A stretch of 64,000 bases of DNA, from contig CALNVZ010003426.1 in assembly GCA_940671915.1 (NCBI GenBank), forward strand, positions 52,509,989-52,573,988, written 5' to 3'. The stretch's first letter is position 1; each line of letters starts with the position of its first letter. Position numbers and translations under genes: made by a program. Of this stretch, positions 43,676 through 54,572 are shown piece after piece. The stretch is from Paracentrotus lividus (Eukaryota; Echinodermata; Echinoidea; Camarodonta; Echinidae). Below the pieces are notes generated by a model that saw only the letters and a list, made by a program, of their open reading frames with translations, ran no database searches and was not told the origin of the DNA.

Positions 43676-45327
43676 GGCCTGTCCCACAGAAGGCGATCGT
43701 TGTGGCGACAACCTACGAACTACTTTTTAGTACCCATCGCCACCATGCGCAGGTCCAATCGCCTATAAGATCGTGAATTATCGCGTCTGTCGCCAAGAAA
43801 TACGTAGCAAAATTTTGTTCGCCGCTGGTTTCTCAACAAGTTAAACAATAGCCGGCGTCAGTTTGGTTGACGTCAATGACCGTAGCCTGTCTTCTCCTGT
43901 CACGACAAGGTGGTATCGTAGATTGTCGCCAGATAGAACTTGTTTAGCACAGCGGAACGGCGGCCAGTTGTAGGTTGCCGCGCTCCAGTGTACGTTGCAC
44001 GCATCGCTGAACCGAACGCCCAGTGAAATTTAAGCCGCTACGGTCTTTGTCGCCACCTACATTCACCAAAATTAGGATCGGCCTCCCATTCAGATACTGT
44101 ACAGTCGCCGATGATTTTTTACATTTTCAAAATTCACTAACGACCCAAATTATAATGCGCGACTGAGAGGACTATCACGAACATAAAGGCGACAGGCCGT
44201 CATCAGGTAGAAAACACTCGATCACCTGTGTCAGTCGCAAGAATCGCCACAGTACACAAGTTCATATTTCGGTTGATTTTAAGCTGCGACGAGAGAAGTC
44301 GAGCCGCGAGATGCACGAAGGTCGAGGCTATTGTATTATCGGATACAAGCCATTTTTAGTCCATTGTTCGCGTCGAAGCAAGTCGTTGTCGTAGCCAATC
44401 GTAGACAGAGTCGTAGATACGTATATGATCTCCGGTCACCTACGATTCTGACACGATTCTGGCAGGTTCTAACATGCATAGGTTGTCGCCACAACGATCG
44501 TTGTGGCGACAACCTGCGAACTACTTTTTAGTACCCATCGCCACCATCGCCACCATGCGCAGGTCCAATCGCCTATAAGATCGTGAATTATCGCGTCTGT
44601 CGCCAACAAATACGTAGCAAAATTTTGTTCGCCGCTAGTTTCTCAACAAGTTAAACAATAGCCGGCGTCAGTTGGGTTGACGTCAATGACCGTAGCCTGT
44701 CTTCTCTTGTCGCGACAAGGTGCTATCGTAGATTGTCGCCAGATAGAACATGTTTAGCAGAGCAGAACGACGGCCAGTTGTAGGTTGTCTCACTTCAGCG
44801 TACGTTGCACGCATCGCTGAACCAAACGGCAAGTGAAATTTAAGCCGCTACGACCTTTGTCGCCAACTACAATCACCAAATTCAGGTTCGGCCTCCCATT
44901 CAGATACTCTGGAGTCGCCGCAAATTTTTGAAATTTTCGAAAATCACTCACGACCCAAATTATAATGCGCGACTGAGGGGACAACCACGAACCTAAAGGC
45001 GACAGGCCGCCATCAGGTACAAAATACTCGATCGCCTGTGTCAGTCGCAAGGATCGCCACAGTGCTCAAGTTCGTATTTTGGTTGATTTTAAGCTGCGAC
45101 AAGAGAAGTCGAGCCGCGAGACGCGCGAAGGTCGAGGCTATTGTACTATCGGATACAAGCTATTGTTAGTCTGTTGTTTGCGTGGAAGCAAGTCGTTGTC
45201 GTAGCCTATCGTAGACGAATCGTAGATACGTATATCATCTTCGGTCACCTACGATTCTGACACGATTCTGGCAGGTTCTAACATGCATAGGTTGTCGCCA
45301 CAACGATCGCCTTCTGTGGGACAGGCC
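43676..45327. mobile_element. Head-to-tail dimer of an ~825-bp MITE filled with GTCGCC words
   Basis: The outer ends GGCCTGTCCCACAGAAGGCG and CGCCTTCTGTGGGACAGGCC are perfect inverted repeats that continue through GATCGTTGTGGCGACAACC. Midway (44481-44514) lies the palindrome GGTTGTCGCCACAACGATCG plus TTGTGGCGACAACC. The two halves are about nine-tenths identical in direct orientation. TGTCGCC or its complement occurs about ten times per half. Non-coding; no clear target duplication. Confidence 0.88.
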
Positions 45328-45779
45328 CTTTAAGGATCGACCTTGGTGACCGAACTTCGCGTTGAAGCGGGTAAAAAAGCGTCTGCTAGGGAAAAGATTT
45401 TAGCGTACAGACCTCTGTTTTGTTCATCTGTTTTACGCCACCTTTATTATGTTTATGCTGAAGACAAAAGAAATCAAAAACAACCTCAAAGGCTTTAGGC
45501 CCCCTAATCCTTAATTATTATCACTTCCCCCTTATTTTTCTTTAGCCTTATTGACAAGTTTGTAAATGATTACTATAGGTATTTTATTTTGATTTATGTT
45601 TGGCTGAGATTTTACAATACAATCGTGACAATTTCGGGAAGATAGAAATGTCCATGGTGTAAAAATTGTTGAACCCCAATCAAAGTAAATTTTGACCAAT
45701 CCCCTAAACAAAATGAGTCGAGCTTGCAGCTTACAAGCAGATTTAACTTTAATAAAGAACAATAACAACTCTACACATC
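45328..45779. other. Non-coding stretch
   Basis: No gene, TIR or repeat is recognised. Confidence 0.45.
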
Positions 45780-46198
45780 CAGTCCCGTAACTAGGATTTT
45801 CACGGGGGGTTCGAAATCTGAAAAAGTAGACCTTTTGAGGAATTAATTTTGTACGAGCGCGAAGCTAGCGCGAGTCGGAAAATTGGGCTTGTAATGAGCT
45901 GAAGGAAGTGTATCTAAGACACTTATATCACTTTTGTTTAATATCCTTAAAAAATTGATAAGCACCTCCCTTTTAAAAAATGCGAGCGCTAAGCGGGAGC
46001 GAAAACAATTTGCATCACATCACTTTAACTTTGGACATTATTAGTCAATAGACTTTCATAAGAGAACATTGCTAGCGCGATCGGAATGACTGAAGGTAGT
46101 GTATTTTGAATACATTTTATTTCTTTAATCATTTTGGTTTTAATTACTTTAGACTTTCATACCCCCCCCCCCCCCCCTCCCCTAGTTACTGGCCTGGC
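45780..46198. repeat. Dispersed repeat starting CCCGTAACTAGGATTTTCAC
   Basis: The left end CCCGTAACTAGGATTTTCACG pairs loosely with the right end CCCCTAGTTACTGGCCTGG. GCGCGAAGCTAGCGCGAG-type words occur at 45855, 45985 and 46070. A closely similar end lies inverted at 62225-62275. Confidence 0.65.
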
Positions 46199-46628
46199 AT
46201 CAGACTTGTCTCCTTTGGGGGCCTTGGTAGGTCGCGTAAACAAAATAAGAAAAATGACAGAAATGGCCATCTTGGGGGTGACAAACTTCTTGAAAGAAAA
46301 ATCGCCCAGAAGGGTCATACTTATATTAAAATTATCACTTACCTTAAACAAGCTCTCTACAACAAGATGAGTCTATCGAACTTTGAAGCGTTTTCAGATT
46401 GTTCTGAAAATGACGTAAAGATCCGATTGATTTAATGGGATCTATGATTCTAAGAGTCTTTCACCAGTTGTCCCCATTATCCTGAATGAGGAAAGTATGA
46501 AAGTCCATTTTGTTTAAAAAACAGAGCGATGATTTATACACCGTTTCTTGATAACTATCCCCGGGTAACTATCAGTATAGAATGAATATGAAAGCAAATG
46601 TTTTTCCGTTTTATAGACGGAGAAACCT
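46199..46628. other. Non-coding stretch
   Basis: Nothing recognised. Confidence 0.4.
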
Positions 46629-46770
46629 CAGCCAATAGTTTGCTCAGCTGATTTATGCAAATTTGAAATTGCGACATATATGTCGCAATGAGGATGTGCA
46701 AATTTCGAATATCAACATACATGTCGCAATTTCAATTTTGTATATATCAGCTGAGGAAACTATTGCTGGC
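46629..46770. mobile_element. ~140-bp hairpin MITE
   Basis: CAGCCAATAGTTTGCTCAGC near the left end is mirrored by GCTGAGGAAACTATTGCTGG at the right end; the arms are about 60 bp and include AAATTGCGACATATATGTCG. Confidence 0.78.
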
Positions 46771-46795
46771 GCGCGAATTTCCTGCTCATTATGAA

Positions 46796-47034
46796 GAGTT
46801 TCATTCCAAAAGGGACTAAATCCACTTTTGGAGATTTTGAGTAAATCACTGATTTCTAATTTATCCCTTTTCTGTGTTCCATATGATTTAATTTTAGTTC
46901 ACATGCTAGTACAATTCCCTATGACTATTTTATTAACAATTTTTAAAAATCTAGCATTAAACTTTTATTTTTTATGAATTTATGAAATTTGAATTTTTAT
47001 GGATTTAGGCCTAGTCCCTTTTGGAATGAAACTC
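46796..47034. mobile_element. ~240-bp MITE with GAGTTTCATTCCAAAAGGGA ends
   Basis: The left TIR (46796-46825) is mirrored at 47000-47034 (GTCCCTTTTGGAATGAAACTC). Two more right-end-like copies of GGATTTAG-TCCCTTTTGGAA lie at 48385 and 48782, so this end sequence was duplicated, or an older, larger element (46796-48810) surrounds the next one. Confidence 0.7.
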
Positions 47035-47393
47035 CCGTAAATCGTTTATTTTCCTAAATAAATAAAACATCACATTTTCGCTTAATGGAAGTTTTTAGGT
47101 AGCTAAAAATGTGTTTAGATGCTATTCTAAAGGTGTATGAATAAAATAAAAGTATAGATTGTGAATTTTGAAGAATTTTTTATTTTCACCAAAAATGTTC
47201 ACTCGGTTCAAATATTTCATTTAAAAAAAAACTAAATCCAAGAATATTCATAAAATTCTTAAAGATTACTCAAATTCGTTCAAATTTTCTTTCAGTATCC
47301 TGGATCAATATCTACAGCTTGTGTGCAAAAGTCAGAATATACATCCGACGGGAACATCAGACATAGTAAAAGTAAAGATATTTAGAATCCACA
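47035..47393. other. AT-rich stretch between MITEs
   Basis: Non-coding. It may be the interior of the larger GAGTTTCATTCC-ended element. Confidence 0.4.
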
Positions 47394-48383
47394 TAGGGTA
47401 GATGTAGGGAATACCGGACAGCAGGGAATATCGGACGGTCACCACATGTCCAGCCCTAGCTGCCAACATAAGATCAACTGAGTTGAAATACCGGCATCTA
47501 TTGGTCAGGTGGTCTGTCTGGGAAGGTTGAATGCTGTATTCGACAACAACATGTGAGAAATCTCCGAGAAAACTACCACAATCTGTCAAGGTAGGAAAAT
47601 TTGCAGCCTGAAAAATGGCCTGATGTAAAAATTGACATTTTAGAGAATGTGATGGTATAAAAATAGAATTGGGGCATGACCTCTATTTCATGCATTATGG
47701 ACATGTGTGGAGGGTGGGCCAAACATGTATGGAGTGTTTGCACTGTACAAAGCCTGTGTATTGGGGTGGCAGTGTGTTGAAAAGTGCTAGTCAGTCATTT
47801 TTTTGTGTAGGGAATACCGGACACCACATGGACGGTTGTTTGTTTTACTTCCGGGTTGAGTTGCTAAGCATGTAGATCAAATAGTAAGTTGCATATATAA
47901 TGTATTATATTTATTTTTTCAAATTGTTTAACAATTTTGAAATGTTTATTTCTCTTTATTATTATTGTGATATGTCATGATCTACATGAGATATAAAGTT
48001 ATTCTGAGTGTTTTGAAATTTTGTAGTAAAATGCATATAATCTTCTAAAAATGAATAATGTTATAAAAAATCAATACAAACATGTTAAGTTGATGGTTTA
48101 CATTCAAATCAGTGCTTCCAGACAGATCTTTATACCAAAAAAAAGGGTAAAAACATACTGTCCGGTATTTCCTACACTGTAGGGAATGCCGGACAATTTA
48201 CGATGACGTCATTATTTGCATATAACTGCCTCAACAAATATTTGATTACCTCAATTTTTTTGGAAAATAAAGTTGAATGATGTAGCTAAGCAATGAGAAT
48301 CTTTTTCTTTTGTGATTTTATTGTTTTCATGTGCTAATTAAGCAAATGAGCTTAAGTGGCCGGTATTCCCTACATCTACCCTA
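47394..48383. mobile_element. ~990-bp TIR element with swapped 16-bp words (copy 3, diverged)
   Basis: The ends TAGGGTAGATGTAGGG and CCCTACATCTACCCTA match those of copies 1 and 2 in form. The word is here GTAGGGAATACCGGAC, at 47404, 47421 and 47807 (+), 48160 (-), 48179 (+) and 48358 (-): the same offsets (10, 27, 413, 766, 785, 964) and orientations as in copies 1 and 2. A TGACGTCA lies at 48204, again at the same offset. Length is 990 bp against 991 and 992. The body between is alignable (GAGAAAAcT, AAGGTAGG, CCTGATGTAAAAATTGA, GAATGTGATGGT) but diverged. No 3-bp duplication flanks it. Confidence 0.85.
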
Positions 48384-48507
48384 GTGGATTTAGGCCCTTT
48401 TGGAAAGAAAGAGAAATTTGAAAATTAAAATATTTTTTTTCCAAACAAAAGATTCGAATGCGATGGTGAACATTTAATCTCTTCTACTAAGTGCATATTT
48501 AACTTAT

Positions 48508-48756
48508 GCGGCGGTCACAACTCGTCGTAGGCTACGGGGCACGTGCCGTCAACGTAGCCTGCGTTGCAAGTACAATGCACGCACAGTTCCCGGGTCATCT
48601 TCTGCGATTCCTGCGTTTCTGCAGAAAGGGTATTGTAAAAACTTCCTGCACGTCGTACATGCATTGTACCTGCAAGGTACCTCCGCTGCACGAATTTTCT
48701 ACGAAATCCATCGTAAGGAGTTGCACGTCGAAGGTACGGCGAGTTGTGACCGCCGC
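48508..48756. mobile_element. ~250-bp palindromic MITE with GCGGCGGTCACAACTCG ends
   Basis: GCGGCGGTCACAACTCGTCG at the left is mirrored by CGGCGAGTTGTGACCGCCGC at the right. The inside is CpG-rich with mirrored TGCACG/GCAGAA words. Non-coding. Confidence 0.85.
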
Positions 48757-48810
48757 TTTAAAATGAATTTTGGTCAAATTTGGATTTAGTCCCTTTTGGA
48801 ACGAAGCTCT

Positions 48811-49479
48811 TCCTATTTAGCTCAGTGAGGTTTTCCATAATTCATGGTTCTTATTTATTGATTTAACATTAAGGGGCACAATAATAGTAATAAAATCATT
48901 TTTATACAGCGCATAATAAAACAAATTATTTGTTTTAATACAACAGGCCATAGTATACTGTTACCTTCGGGATTAAATTTCCAAATAATCTTAAGAACCT
49001 GAAATTGTTTTCGATGAGAGTAAACGAATTATTTGAACTTATAGCTTTGCAAAGAACAGACGGGTTTATGCTCTTTTAATGTAAAACGCACATTTGGAAG
49101 GGGAATCTGTAATCAACTTGGGATAAACTTTAACTTTAACGAAATTACCCAAAATTTTGCATAATTCTTACTCACAAAAATCATAATTAGGAAAGAAAGA
49201 TTGGAAAGAGATAGACCAACTGCTTTTACCCCATAAATTTTTATGCAGGGACATACTTTTGCAGTTTTTGGCAGTTACGTGTCCCTAAAAAAAGTTGAAC
49301 TTACTTGACCTTTCTACCGTAACACATATAGATAGGACTTTTCCCCTTCTCGCTTTTTAACTCACGACGATCACTTTCGCAGTTTTTGTTTTATGATGCT
49401 GGGTTTGATCCTTGTATTTACAAGGGCTTTTAATTCCCAATTTTAAAAAGACATCCATATTATACAAGCTGTTGCTAAT
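48811..49479. other. Non-coding stretch
   Basis: No feature is recognised. Confidence 0.4.
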
Positions 49480-49716
49480 TAAAGGACTTCTCCATTTTCA
49501 TAGAATGTAAGTCAAGGTGTATTTTTTTATATTCGAATATAATGACATGGATATTGACTTTGTAATTTTTTTTATTTCCTTTTTTTTTGGGGGGGGGGGT
49601 TCAAATGTTATTATATGAATTATCCATGCGTACACTGTATGACAACGCTTGTATTTTCTTGATTTATATTTTGTTGAAAGTGAAATAAAATGCAAAGTCA
49701 AAGTCAAAGTCAAACA
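49480..49716 (+). repeat. Probable LINE 3' tail ending in (AAAGTC)n
   Basis: An AT-rich end with AAATAAAATG followed by three to four AAAGTC units (49691-49714) is typical of the short-repeat 3' ends of L2/CR1/RTE-group LINEs. A G10 run lies at 49590-49599. No protein remains. Confidence 0.4.
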
Positions 49717-50161
49717 TGACAATCAAGGAGTTGATCCAAAAATACTAAAATGGTTTATGATAATATGCATTTTTTGGTGCAATCTGTCAAGGATAGATCT
49801 TCCCATACCTATACCACAGGATTAGGGTTGGTTAAGGGTTAGGCCTTTAAAAAAAAGTTGTTGACTTTGCGTAACGAGTATTGAAAATTAGGGTAGGTAG
49901 GGAGATTTTTTTTTTTTTTTAAACTTATATTTGCAGGTCCTACATGAAAGTAGCCGTTCATACACATACAGTACATACATACAGTGGCGTATATAGGTCC
50001 TCATCAGACCTTGGGGATGATCTGATGAGAGGGGTAGATCGACCACCCCTGTAGACTACAATATGTTCAAATAACTCCATGCACACACACACATATATGG
50101 ACAAACACCCACTGATTCAGACAACAACAAACTCAGGAAACGAGCCAAAGCTAGTTTCCTA
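49717..50161. other. Non-coding stretch
   Basis: It includes a T14 run (49907-49920) and a short CAGTGGCGTATATAGG repeat start at 49982. No gene. Confidence 0.4.
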
Positions 50162-51321
50162 AGGCTGGGTTCACATAGAGCTATACGGCTCGGGTATTCG
50201 GCTTGTTTTCTTGAGGGCACGCGAATAGTGATAATCGAACAAGCCACATTCACTGGTTAAACAATGGCATTTCAAAAAACCGGTTCACATACGAGGAAAC
50301 TACTCGAACTATCGTATAGTTCCGTTTCGTATAGGGGTTGTTTTACGATCAGGGTACACCGTCAAAAAATGGCCTTCTGTGCACCATGAAAAGAAATAGA
50401 GGTAATGTAATATCAAATCTATGATGACAAATTATTGGGCATTGTTACAGCAACATACCAGAGAAAAATAAATTATTGAAATACACATTTACTTCTAAAA
50501 ATTGACCATTTTATGTCATTTTAGGGCAAAATTACTGTCTCATTATATTTATTCTGATTTTGAGCCTGCGCATCTTGATTATTAGCAATCATTAGTCTTG
50601 TTTTTCCAATCAGAATTGACAACTGAAATATGATTGTTTAAAAACTGAAAAATCCAGAAGCTACAGTTAATTAGATTTTTTGTGACCATTAACCAAAAAT
50701 GGGGTGCCAATTCAATCAAAAAATGTCCTCTCCGAATTCGGTGGTTTTACGCATAGTTAGACATCACTTGATGAATAATGTTTTTGTCTGTAGGAATACT
50801 TGTATATATGCCACAAACTTATGTTTACTTCACTCACATCCATTTATTTTTCAGACAGTTCACGTTACAATGTTTTGAAATCACGTTCCGTCAAAAACGT
50901 CCTCTCCGAAAAATGAAGCAAATGACTTTACGTGTAATAAAAAATGTGAACCCCTATAGAAAAATAAGTTGGTAACCTCATGCCTTCAAATTTAAAAGCA
51001 ATATCATTTTACTTGTCTAGAACACATACACAAAAATTGAGGGAAAACAAAACAACTTTTTGGGGGGTCCAGTGAGACAAATTGGTGTACCCTGATCGTA
51101 AAATAACCCATAGTATAGTGGGAATCGCGCAAGTTCGATATTCGTGCCGCGTATACCCATGTGCCTTTTTGTTTGTACATTGCACGCATGCATGAATCCA
51201 ACTTCAAAAGACCGAGTAGCTTGGTCGTATCCGCTATGTGAACCGCAGTGTCCGTATAGCGAATACCGAATAGCGCTTCAACGAATACCGTATACCGTAT
51301 ACTTCTATGTGAACCCAGCCT
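50162..51321. mobile_element. TIR element TAAGGCTGGGTTCACATAG, copy X1 (contains a nested element)
   Basis: The left end AAGGCTGGGTTCACATAG is mirrored at 51303-51321 (CTATGTGAACCCAGCCT). CGTATAG and CGAATA words recur inside. Nested element 50335-51109 splits it. Without the insertion it is about 380 bp. Confidence 0.82.
50335..51109. mobile_element. 775-bp MITE nested in X1
   Basis: Ends GGGTTGTTTTACGATCAGGG and CCCTGATCGTAAAATAACCC are inverted (one mismatch), flanked by ATAG on both sides (50331-50334, 51110-51113). The sub-terminal phrase CGTCCTCTCCGAA occurs near 50727 and 50899. Non-coding. Confidence 0.85.
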
Positions 51322-51323
51322 TA

Positions 51324-51420
51324 GGCTGGGTTCACATAGAGCTATACGGCACGAGTATACGGCTCGTTTTTGCGAGGGCACGAGAATAGCTTGAATCGAA
51401 CAAGCCGCATTCCTCAGTAA
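51324..51420. repeat. Fragment X2 of the same TIR element
   Basis: About 95 bp matching the left end of X1 (GGCTGGGTTCACATAGAGCT), joined directly to X1 and X3. Confidence 0.75.
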
Positions 51421-52800
51421 GGCTGGGTTCACATATTAGAAGTGTACGGTATTCGGTATTCGTTCGATCGCTATTCGATATACGCTATACAGCCACCGGA
51501 CAAAGCGGTTCACATAGCGGATACGCCAAAACTATACTCGGCCTTTTGAAGTTGATCCACGCATGCGTGCAATGTACAAACAAAAGAAACGTGGGTATAC
51601 GCTGCACGAAAATCGAACCCGCGCGATTCCCACTATACTAGGGTACATGCAGGTAATATGGGACAGCAGGTAATATGGGACACCTGAAGCAAATCATGTC
51701 GTGACCGTCGACCGGTGACCGATGACCGGTGTGAGCACCATAATGTTGTTCATATGAACTGTATACGTAAATATATCGTCGTGAGAGCATCTGATGCCGA
51801 AATTTATCTGAGAAAATTGCTGAAAACCAAAAAGGTAGGTAAAACTTACGGCATTTTTTTTTACCCTGATGTAAAATTTGATATTTCACAGAATGTGATG
51901 GTGAAAGAGTGTTTGAGGGGGTAACCTCAATTGTTTTGTATATTTAGTAAGCTTATAGTTTCATTTTGATCATACTAGCGTGTACAGGTCAATTTGTTTT
52001 AGTGAAGGGGTGCAATGTTGCATTAAATGCTTGCCTGACACAGCAACATTAGTGCAGGTAATATGGGACATCCAAAATGGCGGAAATGATTCTGGTACTA
52101 AGTATTGGGATGAGGCATCAATCTCTTTGCTACGATTTTTGGGGGTATATTCACAGTATATAATTAATATAAATAACTTATTGTAGGCCTATATTGACTT
52201 GTATAATGAAAATAATATTAAGATAATATTTAAAAAAAGAAATAATATACAAAATACATAACAATGAAATATATAGTCAAAGGTTTTACTGAAGGGTCTT
52301 ATAATTTCAAATTATATCTTTTAAACTTAATGATTTTCAACATTTTAAGCAAATTCCAGACCTGGTAGAGTAATTGTAGTTTTTAAAACGTACATTAAAT
52401 ACATGTCCCATATTACCTGCACATGCAGGTAATATGGGCACTTTGGTAATGACGTCAACATTTGAATATTGCAGACAGGGGGGTTGGTGATAATTGTTTT
52501 TCTTCACAATAAAAGTTAGAGCAGTAGTTATTGATTCATATAAACAAAGATTAGACTGTGTGTCATTTCGTAATTTTATGCAAATTAGGCAAATGAGCTT
52601 AGGGGGTCCATATTACCTGCATGTACCCTATACGAAACGCAACTATACGACATTTCGAGTAGTTTCCTCGTATGAGAACCGGTTTTTGGAAATGCCATTG
52701 TTTAACCAGTGACTGTGGCTTGTTCGATTTTTGCTATTCGCGTGCACTCGCAAAACGAGCCCGAATATCCGAGCCGTATAGCTATATGTGAACCCAGCCT
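51421..52800. mobile_element. TIR element copy X3, inverted relative to X1, containing copy 2 of the ~990-bp element
   Basis: It begins GGCTGGGTTCACATATTAG and ends CTATATGTGAACCCAGCCT; internal order is the reverse of X1. The ~990-bp element interrupts it at 51639-52630; joining the flanks gives the phrase ACTATACGAAACG also present in X1 (50323-50335, inverted). Confidence 0.82.
51639..52630. mobile_element. ~990-bp TIR element with six iterated 16-bp words (copy 2)
   Basis: Ends TAGGGTACATGCAGGTAATA and TATTACCTGCATGTACCCTA are perfect inverted repeats flanked by TAC (51636-51638, 52631-52633). The word GCAGGTAATATGGGAC occurs at 51649, 51666 and 52054 (+), 52405 (-), 52425 (+) and 52605 (-). 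TGACGTCA lies near 52451. It is very similar to copy 1 but most words have GGGAC where copy 1 has GGGCC. A 192-bp stretch holds an exon-like frame (MNCIRKYIVVRASDAEIYLR) ending at AAAAAG|GTAGGT. Confidence 0.9.
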
Positions 52801-53096
52801 AAAGCAATGCGATTTCAAAATACCGGTTCACATCGGACGGCACTGCTCGAAAAGTCCGTATAGCTGCATTTCGTATAGTGTTGGGAATCGCAAATGTTAG
52901 ATTTTTTTCTGCGTATACCGCCCTTTATTTACAATTCGTGTGTTCAAATGTTCTGAATCTCCCCTATAATGATTTATTAGCTATTTTTCTCCTCACATGA
53001 GCGTCCTCAGCTCTGGGTAGTAGGAGGAAAGCCAAATTTTCTTCGTTTGAAAATTTAATGTCATCTGCGAAAAGTACGAAATGCGTCGCTATACTC
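52801..53096. repeat. Further fragment of the X-type element, then unassigned sequence
   Basis: TACCGGTTCACAT...TCGTATAGTGTTGGGAATCGC (52820-52895) matches the interior of X1 and gives the uninterrupted form of both insertion sites. The rest is non-coding. Confidence 0.6.
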
Positions 53097-53310
53097 AGTG
53101 GCGGATTTAGGGGGGAGCCGAGGGGGCCGCGGCCCCCCCTATTGGCGGCGCAAAAAAAAAGGGGGGGAAGAGAAGAAAAAGAAGAGAAAAGGAAAGGAGA
53201 AGGGGAAAGAGAAAAGAAAAAAAAAAGAGAGAGAGAGAAGATGAAAAGTTTAAAACGGAAAATAAAGCCAGGTCGTAGTTTTTCGCTCGCGCTTTGCGCT
53301 CGCATTACCT
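53097..53310. repeat. Dispersed repeat starting CAGTGGCGGATTTAGGGGG
   Basis: Start phrase, G/C runs, then a purine-rich tract (53160-53240) and TCGCTCGCGCTTTGCGCTCGC (53281). Same G-run family as 14640, 30095 and 53460. Confidence 0.6.
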
Positions 53311-53459
53311 GATTAAATCATGTTCATGAGGACTACTAAAGCATGCTTCCAATTTCAGCTAGCTCTCGCTCTGCGCTCGGATTATTTTGTTTAGTGATAA
53401 CCTATACGTAGGATCTTATATGAGCAGCAAAAAAAAGCGCTTAAAATGCACTATTTTCA

Positions 53460-54552
53460 CAGGGGCGTATCCAGGATTTCCCAATAGGGGGGGGGGGCGC
53501 AATAAATTTTATCGCCGTCAGGGGAAGGGGGAGGCGGTTCTTCTAATTCATATTGTACATGAAATTCCACATTTTTTTCAATTATCACAAAAGTTACATA
53601 GTTTATATACCCTAAGACAATGTATGTTGCGTAGACCTATTTTATGTCATGTATGTGTGCATTATATACCCTTCTGAATTGGAATCTGCGAGCGCGAAAA
53701 CGAGAGTCGAAAATGTTGAGGTTTTTAAAGTTATATGAAATAAATAAAGGGCATTTTCTAGTACTAGAAAATGGTAGATTATTGTGTATAATAGACCCAA
53801 TTTAGTATCCGCGAGCGCGAAGCGCGAGCTGAAAATTTTTAAAGGTAAAAATTGGAGTTATTATTTGTGCATTATGATTTGGTATCAGCGAGCGCGAAGC
53901 GCGAGCCGAAAATTTGGCGTTTAAATTTTTTAAGGTAAAATTTAGAAATGTATTGTGCATTTGATTTGGTGTCAGCGAGCGCGAAGCGCGAGCCGAAAAA
54001 TTTGGGGTTAGAATTTTTTAAGGTAAATTTAGAGTTATTATTGTGCATTTGATTTGGCATCAGCGAGCGCGAAGCGCGGGCCAAAAATTTGTGGGTTTCA
54101 AAAAGTATTTTGAATTAATAAGGGGTACTTTCTATAAACCCATGAGGCCAACTATGTTTCCCGGAGGCGAGGGCCCAGGAGCCAGAGGGTCCAAAGGCCT
54201 CTTTTCTTTGTGAAATTTTGAAACTTTAGTTTTATATTTTTTACTTCGTCACTAATGTGTATTTCTTATAAAAGGCGTTTGAGCAATTATTCAAAATACA
54301 ATATGAGAAAAGTCGGCCCTGTGGGCCCTCCCCACATAAAGGCCTTAGTATTGGTCGTTTAGACCAAATAAAGCCTATTTCGGCGAAAAATTTACAAGCA
54401 TCGAGGCCTTATTCCTCTCTTTCTTCCTTTTCTCTTTTCTTTCCCTTTTTCCTTTTTTTCTCCTTTTTCTCCTCTTTTTTTTTTTTTTTTTAGTCGGCCA
54501 ATAGGGGGGGGGGGTGCGCGCCTGTTGCGCCCCCCCCTGGATACGCCCCTGA
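53460..54552. mobile_element. ~1.1-kb element with CAGGGGCGTATCCAGG ends
   Basis: CAGGGGCGTATCCAGGATTT and a G10 run at the left are mirrored by a C run and CCTGGATACGCCCCTG at the right. The interior carries the tandem array at 53800-54110 and a CT-rich tract. Non-coding. Confidence 0.72.
53800..54110. repeat. ~85-bp tandem repeat with AGCGAGCGCGAAGCGCGAG
   Basis: The GCGAGCGCGAAGCGCGAG word occurs at about 53811, 53888, 53975 and 54063, each followed by cGAAAATTT and preceded by GATTTGGTATC-like sequence; a fifth degenerate copy is near 53688. Confidence 0.88.
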
Positions 54553-54572
54553 ACATAATAGTATGGGTGCAC

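Noticed and set aside
46106-46435. 109-codon frame ending at 46435
   Set aside because: It starts in the C-run of a dispersed repeat and has no motif or splice sites.
53800-54110. CRISPR-like array
   Set aside because: The repeat-plus-spacer look is a tandem repeat whose spacers are themselves similar; the window is eukaryotic.
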